Shown: piece after piece, positions 10,105 to 20,249 of the stretch
Layout: every line of letters begins with the position of its first letter
Numbering within the stretch: position 1 is the first letter of the stretch
Assembly (NCBI RefSeq): GCF_010450875.1
Contig: NZ_CP048422.1
Coordinates: 489,001-553,000 of the forward strand
Origin: Sphingomonas insulae
Lineage (GTDB): Bacteria; Pseudomonadota; Alphaproteobacteria; Sphingomonadales; Sphingomonadaceae
DNA length: 64,000 bases
Reading direction: 5' to 3'
Program-made: the position numbers and the translations under genes
The notes under the pieces: model-generated
The model's input: only the letters and a program-made list of their open reading frames with translations
The model's database searches: none
What the model was told of the DNA's origin: nothing

Positions 10105-10144
10105 TTAGAGGGGAGCGCGGCCATTCCCCAGGAGCCTTTTCCCC

Positions 10145-11598
10145 ATGACCACTGCCATTGCGCCCCGATCACGCAAGGTGCGCGTGCTCGCGACCCTCGG
10201 TCCGGCGAGCAACACCCCCGAGATGATCGCGACCCTGTTCCAGGCGGGCGCCGACGCCTTTCGCATCAACATGAGCCATGGCGACCAGCAGTCCAAGGTC
10301 GCGGTGATCCAGGCGATCCGCGGGCTGGAGCGCGAGTTCGTGCGACCGACGACGATCCTCGCCGATCTGCAGGGCCCCAAGCTGCGCGTCGGCAAGTTCG
10401 ACGGCGGCAGGACGATGCTGGAAAGCGGCAGCACCTTCGTGCTCGACCGCGACGAGACGCCGGGCGATGCCACCCGCGTCGAACTGCCGCACAAGGAGAT
10501 TTTCGCCGCGATCGAGCCGGGTGCGCGCCTGCTGCTCGACGACGGCAAGCTGGTGCTGCGCGTCACCGATCACGGCCCCGAGCGGATCGAGACGGTGGTC
10601 GAGGTCGGCGGCCCGCTGTCGAACAACAAGGGGCTGAACGTCCCCGACGTGGTGCTGCCGATGGCGGCGCTGACCGAGAAGGACCGCAGCGACCTCGCCT
10701 TCGCCGTCGAACAGGGCGTCGACTGGATCGCGCTGTCGTTCGTGCAGCGGCCGGAGGATCTGGCGGAGGCGCGCAAGCTGATCGGCGGCAAGGCGGCGCT
10801 GCTCGCCAAGATCGAGAAGCCGGCGGCGATCGACCGGCTGGAGGAGATCGTCGAGATGTGCGACGGCGTGATGGTCGCGCGCGGCGACCTGGGCGTCGAG
10901 CTGCCGCCGCAGACGGTGCCGCCACTGCAGAAGCGCATCGTCGAGACCGCACGCCGCCTGGGTCGCCCGGTCGTGGTCGCGACGCAGATGCTGGAATCGA
11001 TGATCCAGAGCCCGTCGCCGACCCGCGCCGAGGTGTCCGACGTCGCCACCGCGATCTACGACGGCGCGGATGCGATCATGCTGTCCGCCGAGAGCGCGGC
11101 GGGGGCGTGGCCGGTCGAATCGGTGGCGATGATGAATTCGATCGGCATTTCGGTCGAGGGCGACCCGATGCACGGCGACCGCGTCCATTTCACCGTGATG
11201 CGGCCCGACCCGACGACCGCCGACGCGCTGGCGGAAGCCGCCAAGCAGATCGCCAAGACCACGTCGGCGACGGCGATCATCTGCTTCACTACATCGGGTT
11301 CGACGGCACGGCGCATCGCGCGCGAGCGACCGTCGGTGCCGATCCTGGTGCTGACGCCGAGCAAGGAGACCGCGCGGCGGCTGGGGCTGCTGTGGGGACG
11401 CATGCGGTCCACACCCGCGACGTCGAATCGTTCGAGGACATGGTCGGCAAGGCCAAGCGGATGGCGCTGCGCACCGGCATCGCCAAGGCGGGCGACCGCG
11501 TGATCGTGATGGCGGGCGTGCCGTTCCGCACGCCGGGATCGACCAATGTGCTGCACGTCGTGCACATCACCGGCGACGAATTGCGCGACTACAGCTGA
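10145..11598 (+). CDS. pyk: Pyruvate kinase (one frameshift in the assembled sequence)
   Basis: Converts PEP and ADP to pyruvate and ATP, last step of glycolysis. Start at 10145 with AGGAG upstream. Motifs: RINMSHG, Lys-containing LLAKIEKPAAI, MVARGDLGVELP, VVATQMLESMI. The frame opened at 10145 ends at 11503 with a nonsense tail. The correct C-terminus (THAVHTRDVESFEDMVG to VLHVVHITGDELRDYS) continues in the +1-shifted frame to 11598. Adding one G to the GGGG run at 11394-11397 restores one 484-residue protein of normal length. Either a real disruption or, more likely, a homopolymer error. Confidence 0.93.
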
Positions 11599-11701
11599 CG
11601 GCCGGGGCATGCAATGACAGCCGGCGAATGACAGGGGCGTCGCGCGCAGATGACGCGCAATTCACTGGCGCCGCCCGGGCCACGGCGGCAGAGGCGGCGC
11701 C

Positions 11702-12241
11702 ATGGAATTCGAGGTCAGCGCCGAGGCCAAGGACAAGCGCCTCAACCGCCGGGTCGCGGTCACCGTGGTCATCCTGTCGGTCGCGATGGGCCTCGGCAAC
11801 ATCAAGGACGGCAACATCGTCCAGGCGATGGACCAGGCGCAGGCGCGGTCGGTCGACCTGTGGAACGAATATCAGGCGACGCGCACCAAGCTGCGCGTGA
11901 CCGAGATCGCGCAGTTGCAACTGACCGCGATGCACGCGCAGCCGTCGGTGCAGCTTGCCGCCGACGCCGCACGCTATCGCAGCGAGGCACCGCACCTGGC
12001 CGGCGAGGCCAAGGCGGCGAGCGAACGCTACGACGCGCTGAACGTGCATGACGACCAGTTCGACGCCAGCGAGGCGGCGATCGCCACCGCCATATCGATC
12101 TGCGCGGTCGCGGCGCTGGCGGAGAGCGGCTGGCTGCTGGTCGCGGCCTGGGGCTTTGCCGCGTTCGGGCTGTTCCTGTCGCTGTGCGGCTTTGCCGGCT
12201 GGGCGTTCCATCCCGACGTGCTGAGCACGTTGCTGGGCTAG
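11702..12241 (+). CDS. DUF4337 domain-containing membrane protein
   Basis: 179 residues: cytoplasmic start, one membrane helix (VAVTVVILSVAMGLGNIKDG), a helical stretch with VDLWNEYQATRTKLRVTEIA, then two C-terminal helices (AISICAVAALAESGWLLVAA and FAAFGLFLSLCGFAGWAF). This layout and the SVDLWNEYQA motif are those of DUF4337. Function unknown. Stands alone between pyk and the glycosyltransferase gene. Confidence 0.87.
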   Translation: MEFEVSAEAKDKRLNRRVAVTVVILSVAMGLGNIKDGNIVQAMDQAQARSVDLWNEYQATRTKLRVTEIAQLQLTAMHAQPSVQLAADAARYRSEAPHLAGEAKAASERYDALNVHDDQFDASEAAIATAISICAVAALAESGWLLVAAWGFAAFGLFLSLCGFAGWAFHPDVLSTLLG

Positions 12242-12419
12242 CGGACGGATCGGGCCATCGGCAAAACGCGCCGCTGGCGATGCGGTGCGGGATCGTTCCC
12301 CCCGTTCCCGGGCGGCGGAGCGGGCAGGCAGCGCCGCAATGCGCGAAGCGTTTCCAAACACACCTGCGTACGACGTTACATATGGATGACGGGGCGACGA
12401 CCCGTTAAGGCGGCCCATC

Positions 12420-13436
12420 ATGTATCGCCCCGCCCTGTCCGTCGTCATCCCCTGCTACAACGAGGCTGCGTGTCTGGAGCTGCTGCATGCGCGGGTCGCC
12501 GCAGCGGCGCGCGCGGCGGTGGGCGACGACCACGAGATCGTGCTGATCAACGACGGCAGCCGCGACGACAGCTGGGCGGTGATGCAGCGCCTCGCCGCGC
12601 AGGACCCGCGGCTGGTGGCGATCAACCTGTCGCGCAACCATGGTCACCAGCTGGCGCTGACGGCGGGGCTGGACCTGTGTTCGGGCGCGCAGATCCTCAT
12701 CATCGATGCCGATTTGCAGGACCCGCCGGAACTGCTGACCGACATGCGCGCGACGATGGCGGCGCAAGGCGCCGACGTCGTCTATGCAGTGCGCCGCAAG
12801 CGCGAGGGCGAGACGATCTTCAAGAAGGCGACCGCGGCCGCTTTCTATCGCGTGCTCGACCGCGTCACCGACACGCCGATCCCGCTCGACACCGGCGATT
12901 TCCGGCTCATGAGCCGCCGCGCGCTCGACGCGCTGCTGTCGCTGCCCGAACAGGCGCGCTTCATCCGCGGGATGGTGGCATGGGTGGGGTTCCGGCAGGT
13001 GCCGTTCCCGTACGATCGCGCCGAGCGGCATGCCGGAGAGACCAATTATCCGCTGGGCAAGATGGTGCGCCTCGCCTTCGATGCGGTCACCGGCTTTTCC
13101 ACCGCGCCACTGCGCTTTGCCAGCCATGCCTCGGTGATCCTGGCGGGCGCGTCGCTGCTGCTGCTGTTCTATATCCTGTGGGGGTTCTTCGAAGGATCGC
13201 CGGTGCAGGGCTGGACCTCGACGATGCTGGTCGTCACCGTGCTGAGCGCGGTGCAGATGTTCGTGCTGGGCATGATCGGCGAATATCTGGGCCGGCTGTA
13301 TATCGAATCGAAGCGGCGGCCGCTGTATCTGGTCGCCGACATCGCCGGACCGGTGAAGGGCCATTCGACCCTGGGATTCAATGCCGCCGAGCCGTCGCCG
13401 GAGTTCGAGGAGGACCGGGCGGGCCAGAGCGCGTGA
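12420..13436 (+). CDS. Family 2 glycosyltransferase (polyprenyl-phosphate sugar transferase, GtrB/DPM1 type)
   Basis: 338 residues. The GT-A domain starts YRPALSVVIPCYNEAACL and has the nucleotide-sugar DxD-like IDADLQDPPE. It is followed by DFRLMSRRALDAL and RFIRGMVAWVGFRQ, and two C-terminal membrane helices (HASVILAGASLLLLFYIL and TMLVVTVLSAVQMFVLGMIG). This is the build of enzymes that load a sugar on undecaprenyl phosphate at the cytoplasmic face. A GtrA flippase-like gene 0.8 kb away and a GT-C-like membrane protein further on fit a GtrA-GtrB-transferase scheme for surface glycan decoration, which is inference. Confidence 0.92.
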   Translation: MYRPALSVVIPCYNEAACLELLHARVAAAARAAVGDDHEIVLINDGSRDDSWAVMQRLAAQDPRLVAINLSRNHGHQLALTAGLDLCSGAQILIIDADLQDPPELLTDMRATMAAQGADVVYAVRRKREGETIFKKATAAAFYRVLDRVTDTPIPLDTGDFRLMSRRALDALLSLPEQARFIRGMVAWVGFRQVPFPYDRAERHAGETNYPLGKMVRLAFDAVTGFSTAPLRFASHASVILAGASLLLLFYILWGFFEGSPVQGWTSTMLVVTVLSAVQMFVLGMIGEYLGRLYIESKRRPLYLVADIAGPVKGHSTLGFNAAEPSPEFEEDRAGQSA

Positions 13437-13469
13437 TGATCGCGTAACCGGCCCGCGTGCCGATCGACG

Positions 13470-14201
13470 TCAGCCGGCGGGCTCCGCCAACGTCACGATC
13501 GACACGCCCGGCGTCAGCGGCACGCGGCCCACGGCATGGCGTTCCAGCCGAAAGATCGTTTCGAACAGCGCGTTGAGCGGCTTGGCGGGGGGCGAATCAT
13601 CGCTGTCGTCGCGCCCGGTCAGCCGGCCGGCGATCCGCGCCGCCGCCGCGAGTGGGAACAGCAGCGAATTGAAATAGGTGAGCTTACGGGGTGTCAACCC
13701 GGCCGCCGCGATCGCCCTGACCAGCGACCCCTTCGAATAGCGGCGGTGGTGGTGGTTGACGACGTCGTGCGCGCTCCACAGCCATTGATGCGCCGGAACG
13801 GCGACCAGGATCTTTCCGCCGGGCTTGAGCAGGCTCGCCATGCCCTTCAGCGCGGCGACGTCGTCCTCGATATGCTCGACCACGTCGAGCACCGCGACCA
13901 GGTCGTAGCTGCCTCGCGCCACGCCGGGCAGATCGGGCAACGGCGCATCGCCGACCGGCTTGCCGAGCCGTTCGTTCGCGATGGCGCGGGCGGCGGGATC
14001 GATCTCGATCGCGTCGACGTCGCCGAACGCGGCGAGCATCGGCAGGTTGTGGCCGGTGCCACAGCCGATCTCCAGGATGCGCGCGCCCTTCGGCACGTTG
14101 GCGTAGCGCGTCAGATAGTCGCTCAGGATGTCGCGGCGCGCGCGATACCACCAATGGGTGGAATCATGAGCGGCCATGCGGTCGTAGACGATGCGGTCCA
14201 T
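13470..14201 (-). CDS. Class I SAM-dependent methyltransferase
   Basis: 243 residues. Motif I is ILEIGCGTGHNLPML, an acidic residue follows in DAIEIDP, and the post-II motif is YDLVAVLDVVEHIEDD. The N-terminal AAHDSTHWWYRARRDIL is common in methyltransferases of glycan/polysaccharide loci. The C-terminus has a hydrophobic stretch (LLFPLAAAARIAGRL). Substrate unknown. It lies 16 nt downstream of gtrA on the same strand, so the two probably form an operon. Confidence 0.88.
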   Translation of the reverse strand: MDRIVYDRMAAHDSTHWWYRARRDILSDYLTRYANVPKGARILEIGCGTGHNLPMLAAFGDVDAIEIDPAARAIANERLGKPVGDAPLPDLPGVARGSYDLVAVLDVVEHIEDDVAALKGMASLLKPGGKILVAVPAHQWLWSAHDVVNHHHRRYSKGSLVRAIAAAGLTPRKLTYFNSLLFPLAAAARIAGRLTGRDDSDDSPPAKPLNALFETIFRLERHAVGRVPLTPGVSIVTLAEPAG

Positions 14202-14217
14202 TAGAAGTCCTTGGCCA

Positions 14218-14649
14218 TCAGGCGAATACCAGCCAGCGGTTGAGGATGAAGGTGAAGATGGTCGCGAGCGCGACCGCGGGCAGCAGCGGCGCCCATGCGG
14301 GCAGGCCGAACCAAGCGGTACCGATCCAGGTGATCGCCGCGTTCAGCGCCATGCCCGATGCCTGCACGCCGACGAACTGCGCCTGCTGACGCATGCCGGC
14401 CGTGCGGCTGCCGTGCCCCCTGAAACTCCAGCGGCTGTGCAGCACGTAGCCGGCGGTGACCGCGACGGCGAAGGCGAACGGCACCGCATAGACGGCGTGT
14501 TCGCGCGGAAAGACCCAGAAGGTCAGTGGCAGGTACACGGCGGAATAGATCAGCGTGGAAATGCCCCCGGCGATGCCGAAGCGGACGATTTGCCCGAGCA
14601 TGCCGCTGTCCCGTAGTTCCGCCAGTCGTGCCGGTGCTTCCCTCGCCAT
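14218..14649 (-). CDS. GtrA family membrane protein (putative lipid-linked sugar flippase)
   Basis: 143 residues with four membrane helices. The GtrA signature is clear: QIVRFGIAGGISTLIYSAVY at the N-terminus, a central charged loop YVLHSRWSFRG, and C-terminal TFILNRWLVF. The family is thought to flip undecaprenyl-phosphate sugars. Start at 14649 on the minus strand, upstream of the methyltransferase gene. Confidence 0.9.
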   Translation of the reverse strand: MAREAPARLAELRDSGMLGQIVRFGIAGGISTLIYSAVYLPLTFWVFPREHAVYAVPFAFAVAVTAGYVLHSRWSFRGHGSRTAGMRQQAQFVGVQASGMALNAAITWIGTAWFGLPAWAPLLPAVALATIFTFILNRWLVFA

Positions 14650-14707
14650 CCTGCCCGCCCTAAAGGCAATGGGCCGGGAACGGAACGGTAATTCAAGGGT
14701 CGCTTAG

Positions 14708-16518
14708 TTGAACACACCTCCTGCCGCTCTTCAGGCTCCCGTACCGCAGGCACGCAACAGGCTGGCCGACCAACTCGACCGGCACTGGATCGCGCTGACG
14801 CTGATCGCCTGGGTCGCGGTGGCGATCTGGTACGTATGGAGCGACTGGAACCTGGTGCGCTGGCTGTCGCTGGGCGACACCGACGACAATATGCGGCTGA
14901 TGCAGGTGCGCGCGTGGCTGGGGGACAGCCGTGGTACGACCTGCGCAACTATCGGCTGAACCCGCCGGCCGGTTTCGACATCCACTGGAGCCGCATCGTC
15001 GACCTGCCGCTGGCGGCGCTGATCCTGTTCTTTCGCCTGTTCACCAGCAATTTCTGGGCGGAGCGACTGGCGTGCGGCATCGCGCCGCTGATCCCGCTGT
15101 CGATCGCGATGCTGGGCGTCGCCGCCACCGTGCGGCGGCTGATCGATCCGCGCGCCTGGCCGCTCGCGCTGGTGTTCCTGCTCGGCACGTCGGCGACGAT
15201 GCTGATGTTCCTGCCCGAGCGGATCGACCACCACGGCTGGCAGCTGGCGATGCTGAGCCTGACCGTGGCCGGGCTGTGCGACCCCAGGGGTGCGCGCGGC
15301 GGGCTGATGGTCGGCCTCGCCAGCGCAGTCAGCCTGTCGATCGGGCTCGAGATGCTGCCCTATTGCGCGATGGCCGGCGCCATCCTGGCGCTGCGCTGGG
15401 TGTGGGACCGGGCGGAGGCGGTGCGGTTGCAGGCCTATGCCCTCAGCCTCGGCGGGGGCAGCGCGATCGGCTTCGCGGCCTTTGCCTCCAACGCCAATTA
15501 CGCGATGCGCTGCGATGCGTTGACGCCGGTGTGGCTCAGCGTCTGCGTGGCGGCGGGGGCGCTGCTGTTCCTGCTCGCACGGATCGATCCGGCGGCGCGC
15601 AACCTGCGCATCGCCCTGTCGGTGCTGGCGGGCGCGGTCATCGTCGCAAGCTTCGTCCACTTTTTCCCGCAATGCCTCGGCCGGCCCGAGGGCGTGTCGC
15701 CGGAGCTGGAGAAGAACTGGCTGAACAACGTCCGCGAGGCCAAGCCGATCTACAAGCACGCCTTCCGCCTCGGCTTTCCGATTGCGGCCCTGCCGATCGT
15801 CGGCGTCGTCGGCGTGCTGCTGGGGGCATGGCGGGCGCGAGGGACGCGGGCGCTGATCGGCTGGACCGCCGTGGCGCTGTTCGTCACCTTCGCCTGCCTG
15901 ATGCTGCTGTGGCAGGTGCGCGCCGGTCCGGCGGCGCAGCTGCTGGCAGTGCCGGGCGCGACGTTGCTCGGCTGGATCATCCTGCCCTGGCTGCTCAACC
16001 ACCGGTCGATGCCGGTGCGGGTCGGCGGTACAGTCGTCGCGTTCCTGATCGTCAGCGGGCTGTTCGCCGGGCTCATCATCAAATACCTGCCCGTCGACCG
16101 CCCCAACGCCTATACCAAGCGGGTCAACGGCTCGACCGGCAATTGCGTCCGCTACACCGTGCTGAAGGCGCTGGATCGCTATCCGGCGCAGACGATCTTC
16201 ACCTTCGTCGACCTGGGGCCGCGGCTGATCACGGTCACGCATCACGACGCCATCGCCGGACCATATCACCGCAACGGCGATGCGATCCTCGACGTCCAGC
16301 ATGCCTTTGGCGGGACCGCCGATCAGGCGCATGCGATCATCCGCCGCCACGGGGCGACGATGCTGATGCTCTGCCCGAACCATTCGGAATCGACCAATTA
16401 TCGGGCGCGCGATCCCGGTGGCTTCTACGACCAGGTGGCGCATGGCGCGGTGCCGGCCTGGCTGACGCCGCTGCCGTTGCCGAAGGGGTCACCGCTGCGG
16501 TTGTTCAAGGTGGATTGA
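14708..16518 (+). CDS. Multi-spanning GT-C/STT3-like membrane protein (one frameshift in the assembled sequence)
   Basis: About 600 residues with 10 or more membrane helices. The N-terminal frame (TTG start 14708, MNTPPAALQ) runs to a stop at 14959. The rest is in the frame ending at 16518. Adding one G to the GGGGG run at 14920-14924 joins them as DTDDNMRLMQVRAWLGGQPW, followed by RNYRLNPPAGFDIHWSR. The acidic DDNMR motif in the first outside loop and the HWSR...D motif recall GT-C enzymes such as STT3/AglB, suggesting transfer from a lipid-linked sugar. The assignment is tentative. An ATG farther upstream was not found. Confidence 0.7.
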
Positions 16519-16621
16519 GGGGATGGTGCGGTCCGGGTCGACGGTTCCTTGCAGTCGATCCGGTCCGCGCGCGTCTTGGTGGGTAGGCACGGCACAGCCG
16601 GCCGGCAGGTCGGGATGATCG

Positions 16622-17413
16622 TTACCCGGACACCCGCTCGATCAGCGCCATCGCACCGTGCGGCGCACGGACCTTGGCGCCGTTGATGAAGAACACGAAC
16701 GTGTCGCGCTGTGCCTTGGCCGGCGTATCGGGGGTGACGTAGGGCAGGCCGTCGGGCGATCCGCCGGCCTGCCATGTCCGCGCCGCCTTCGCCCAGTCAT
16801 CCAGCGCGGCGTTGGTGTAGCCGGCCGGGTTTTCCTCCGCCGCCGCTTCCAGCCGGGCATAGACGAAATCGGCGGTGACGTCGGCAATGGCCGGATAGTC
16901 GGTCGAATCGGCATAGACGATCGCGACGTTCGCGGCGCGCGCCATCGCGACGAAGGCGGGATCGGCGAAGCTGTCGTGCCGCACCTGCACCGCGTGCCGC
17001 AGGGCCACGCCGGCGTGCGATGCCGGCAACAGCTTGAGGAACGCGGCCATGTCGTCGGCGTCGAACTTTTTCGTCGCCATGAACTGCCACAGGATCGGGC
17101 CGAGCTTGTCGCCCAATTCGGTGATGCCCTGCCCGACGAAGCGCTCGATCGATTCACCTGCCTCGGCCAGCACCTTGCGGTTGGTGCAATAGCGCGAGGC
17201 CTTGACCGCGAAGACGAAGCCGTCCGGCACCGCCGCCGCCCAGTTGGCGAAGCTGGCGGGCTTGAAGCTGGAATAATAGGTGCCGTTGATCTCGATCGAC
17301 GAAAGCTGCGACGCGGCATATTCCAGCTCGCGCTTCTGCGGCCATTTGGCGGGATAGAAGGTCCCGCGCCACGGCTCGTAGGTCCAGCCGCCGATCCCGA
17401 TTCGTATTGTCAT
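16622..17413 (-). CDS. DUF72 domain-containing protein
   Basis: 263 residues, TIM-barrel family of unknown function. It starts TIRIGIGGWTYEPWRGTFYP and has the conserved IEINGTYYSSF, FAVKASRYCTN, LGPILWQF, RHDSFADPAF and DFVYARLEA segments. The C-terminal FVFFINGAKVRAPHGAM matches the family FNND-like end in position. Cytoplasmic. Divergent from the glycosyltransferase gene 35 bp away. Confidence 0.93.
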   Translation of the reverse strand: MTIRIGIGGWTYEPWRGTFYPAKWPQKRELEYAASQLSSIEINGTYYSSFKPASFANWAAAVPDGFVFAVKASRYCTNRKVLAEAGESIERFVGQGITELGDKLGPILWQFMATKKFDADDMAAFLKLLPASHAGVALRHAVQVRHDSFADPAFVAMARAANVAIVYADSTDYPAIADVTADFVYARLEAAAEENPAGYTNAALDDWAKAARTWQAGGSPDGLPYVTPDTPAKAQRDTFVFFINGAKVRAPHGAMALIERVSG

Positions 17414-17448
17414 GAAGTCGCTGTACCACCGTGCTTGGGAGGATGGCG

Positions 17449-18732
17449 ATGAAAGCGCTGCTGGTCACGATCGGATCGCTCGGCGATCTCCACCCGTTTA
17501 TCGCGATCGGGCTGGCGCTGCACACGCAAGGTCACGACGTGCTGCTCGCGGTACCCGCCGATCACGCCGACAAAGTGCACGGAACGGGGCTGGCCGCCGC
17601 CGTGATACTGCCAAGCTTCGCGTCGATCTGCTCCCGACTAGAGATCGATGCGGCCGAAGCCGCGCGTCGGGTACTGACGCAACGCAGCTTCGTGATGGAA
17701 TCCGTGATCCTGCCCTCGCTGGCGAACAGCGTCGCAGCTCTTGATGCGCTGGCCGGCGACGTCGATGTTATCGTCGGATCCACGTTTGCGCTGGCGGCGG
17801 GGATAGTCGCCGAGAAACGCGGCCTGCCGCTTGTCTCGCTCAACTTGCAACCGATGGCGCTGCTTTCTGCCTGCGATCCGCCGGTGACGCCGGAATTGCC
17901 GATCATGGTGCATGCCCCGACCGGACCGATCGGACGGCGGTGGAACGCCGGAGTGCTTACGATGCTGCGCCTCGCCATACGCGCACGGTACGGTGGTGCC
18001 GTGACGCGCGTCCGCGCCGCACACGGCCTGCCGCCAAATCGTACGACGCCTCTGTTCGATCCAGTGGCGGCACAAGTGGCGACGCTTTGCTGTTACTCGC
18101 CGGTGCTCGCGCCGATACAGCCCGACGCACCACCGGGAACAGAGGCGATCGGCTTTCCGCTGTTCGACCGCGAACATGGCGCCCTTGCGCCGCTCGATCC
18201 TCGACTGACAGCGTTTCTCGACCGCGGCCCGGCACCGATCGTGTTCACGCTGGGATCATTCATTGTCCATGCGCCAGGCGCATTCTATTCGGACGCGGTC
18301 GCAGCGGCACGGACGTTGGGGCGGCGTGCGGTGCTGCTGACCGGTGCACAGGATGTGCCTGACGATGCTGGCGACGTCATGACCATAGGCTATGCGCCGC
18401 ATTCACAAGTGTTTGGGCGTGCGGCGGCAGTGGTGCATCATGGTGGCATTGGCACCACCGGGCAGGCGATGCACGCAGGCGTGCCGCAGTTGATCGTCCC
18501 TTTCTTCGGCGATCAATTCGACAATGGCGCACGAATCGCCCGGCTGGGAATCGGGGCTACGATCCGTCCAATCGCGTTTCGCGGAGAGGCGGCGCTGGCG
18601 GCCATCCGGCGCGTGGTCGAGGATACCGCGATCGCCGCTCACGCAGCGACGGTCGGTGCGATCGTCCGTCGCGAATCCGCCGCAGAGCGCGCTGCCGAAC
18701 GGATTGCCGCCGTCGCCAGGGGTGCCATCTAA
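17449..18732 (+). CDS. UDP-glucosyltransferase-like (GT1/MGT family) protein
   Basis: 427 residues with a GT-B fold. N-terminal ALLVTIGSLGDLHPFIAIG matches the start of the UGT/sterol-glucosyltransferase-like family. The C-terminal donor site contains VFTLGSFIV, IGYAPHSQVFGRAAAVVHHG and GTTGQAMHAGVPQLIVPFFG, with a DQ pair following. The acceptor cannot be told from sequence; carotenoid, sterol-like or aglycone glucosylation occurs in relatives. Start at 17449 is chosen because GGGAGG lies 6 nt upstream; an ATG at 17443 sits directly on that site. Confidence 0.9.
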   Translation: MKALLVTIGSLGDLHPFIAIGLALHTQGHDVLLAVPADHADKVHGTGLAAAVILPSFASICSRLEIDAAEAARRVLTQRSFVMESVILPSLANSVAALDALAGDVDVIVGSTFALAAGIVAEKRGLPLVSLNLQPMALLSACDPPVTPELPIMVHAPTGPIGRRWNAGVLTMLRLAIRARYGGAVTRVRAAHGLPPNRTTPLFDPVAAQVATLCCYSPVLAPIQPDAPPGTEAIGFPLFDREHGALAPLDPRLTAFLDRGPAPIVFTLGSFIVHAPGAFYSDAVAAARTLGRRAVLLTGAQDVPDDAGDVMTIGYAPHSQVFGRAAAVVHHGGIGTTGQAMHAGVPQLIVPFFGDQFDNGARIARLGIGATIRPIAFRGEAALAAIRRVVEDTAIAAHAATVGAIVRRESAAERAAERIAAVARGAI

Positions 18733-18745
18733 ACAGCCTAGCCGC

Positions 18746-20152
18746 TTATTCGAACGCATAGGGCACGATCGTGCGGCGGTCGGGGTCGATCAGCAGGTCG
18801 CGGCCGGCGGGCGGGAAGGCGCGCTGATCGCAATCGCGGCGCGGGCAGATGCGGCAGGACGGGCCGATCGGCGTCGCGCTGTCCGGACCGGTCACGTCGA
18901 GGCCGTCGCCATAGACAAAGTCCGCCGCCTGTTCGACCTCGCACCCCAGCACCACGGCGTAGCGGCGCGGCGTGCGGCGGTAGCTGGCGGTCGCCTTCAC
19001 CAGCCCCTTCGCCATCGACACGTAGCGGGCGCCATCGGGCATCTCGGCGACCTGGACGAGGATGCGGTCTGAGATCGCGACCGCCTCGTGCGCCACCCAT
19101 AGCGGGCAGGCGCCGCCATATTGCGCGAATTGCAGGCGGGTGGCGGAATGGCGCTTGGTGATGTTGCCGGCCATGTCGATGCGGCAGAAGAAGAACGGCA
19201 CGCCGGGCGCGCCGGGCCGCTGGAGCGTCGACAGGCGGTGGCAGACCTGTTCGAAGCTGACGCCGAACCGCTGGCGCAGCGCATCGACGTCGTGGCGGCG
19301 GGCGCGCGCTTCGCTGCGAAACCGCGCATAGGGCAACAGCAGCGCCCCCGCACCGTAATTGGCGAGGCCGACGCGGAGCAATTCCCGCGCCGCGTCGGAT
19401 CGCAGCGGCGCGGCGGCGACGATCCCCTCGATCAGCGCGTCCGCCTCCAGCCGGATCAACTGGTGCGCCAGCTGGAAGTGCCGCGTCTCGATCGGCTGCG
19501 CGCCATCGATGCGCAGCGTCGCCCGTTCGGCATCATAGGCGCGTAGCGCGCTGCCATCCTCGACCACCGCGATGCCGTGCGCGTCGCGCAACCGCTCGGT
19601 CAGCACGGTCGCGGTCGATCGGGTGCCGGGCAATTGTTCCGCCAGTCCTTCCGCGAACCGGTCGAGCGGATCGATGTAATTGCCGCTGCCCTGGAACCAG
19701 TCGCGCACCTCCTCCCAGGGCAACAGCGTCGGCTGGCTGGCATCGACGCGGTCGTCGAGGACGCGCAACTGTTCCTGCGACCGCCGCAGCGCCGCGTGCA
19801 GCGCGGTCATCCGCCGCGTCACCAGCGGCTGTTGCTTGAGACCGCGCAGGATCGCATCCTCGTTCATCAGCGCCGCCGGCACCGACGGGTCCGTCCCCGC
19901 CTCCAGCGCCCCGACGAGTGCGGCGCTGTCGTCCTCGGGCGCGACATCGACCCAGTCGAGCGGAAAGGCGCGGGCGAGCGCCCCGAGCACGCCGCCGGTG
20001 ATCGGCCGGTCGCCGCTTTCGATCTGCGACAGATAGCTGGTCGAGATGCCGAGCCGGCGGCTGAGCCCCGTCTGGCTGAGCGACAGGCGGGCGCGCAACG
20101 CCCGTACGCGGTCGCCGGCGAAGATACGGGGGCGGGGCGGAACACTGGCCAT
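18746..20152 (-). CDS. ScfR-family regulator (PccR/RamB-like), HTH plus DUF2083
   Basis: 468 residues. The N-terminal XRE helix-turn-helix contains [20 protein letters not shown]. The middle is an IrrE-like/DUF955-type region ([18 protein letters not shown]), and the C-terminal short-chain fatty acyl-CoA sensing domain ends in a cysteine-rich segment ([17 protein letters not shown]). In Rhodobacter the homologue PccR controls propionyl-CoA carboxylase and recognises TTTGCAAA motifs; RamB in Corynebacterium is related. Here the gene is divergent from pccB, and such palindromes fill the intergenic space. Start at 20152 (MASVPPRPR); an ATG-less extension to 20200 would cover the operators. Confidence 0.93.
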   Translation of the reverse strand: MASVPPRPRIFAGDRVRALRARLSLSQTGLSRRLGISTSYLSQIESGDRPITGGVLGALARAFPLDWVDVAPEDDSAALVGALEAGTDPSVPAALMNEDAILRGLKQQPLVTRRMTALHAALRRSQEQLRVLDDRVDASQPTLLPWEEVRDWFQGSGNYIDPLDRFAEGLAEQLPGTRSTATVLTERLRDAHGIAVVEDGSALRAYDAERATLRIDGAQPIETRHFQLAHQLIRLEADALIEGIVAAAPLRSDAARELLRVGLANYGAGALLLPYARFRSEARARRHDVDALRQRFGVSFEQVCHRLSTLQRPGAPGVPFFFCRIDMAGNITKRHSATRLQFAQYGGACPLWVAHEAVAISDRILVQVAEMPDGARYVSMAKGLVKATASYRRTPRRYAVVLGCEVEQAADFVYGDGLDVTGPDSATPIGPSCRICPRRDCDQRAFPPAGRDLLIDPDRRTIVPYAFE

Positions 20153-20164
20153 GGCCGACCGTAG

Positions 20165-20196
20165 TTTGCAAACCCTCCCGTTGCAATTTTGCAAAA
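20165..20196. promoter_or_regulatory. TTTGCAAA palindromes, probable ScfR/PccR operators
   Basis: Between the divergent regulator and pccB genes lie TTTGCAAA at 20165-20172, TTGCAA at 20181-20186 and TTTTGCAAAA at 20187-20196. The known PccR motif is paired TTTGCAAA. The placement between the two start codons fits autoregulation plus control of the pcc operon. Spacing differs from the published paired arrangement, so exact binding is inferred. Confidence 0.8.
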
Positions 20197-20249
20197 CCAC
20201 AGTTGCGAGCGCGGGTTACACAGGGCGAAGAGACGCGCAGGAGCCGCTT

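Noticed and set aside
10145..11598. Calling pyk a pseudogene
   Set aside because: A single missing G in a G-run, repeated in two other genes, points to sequence error rather than decay.
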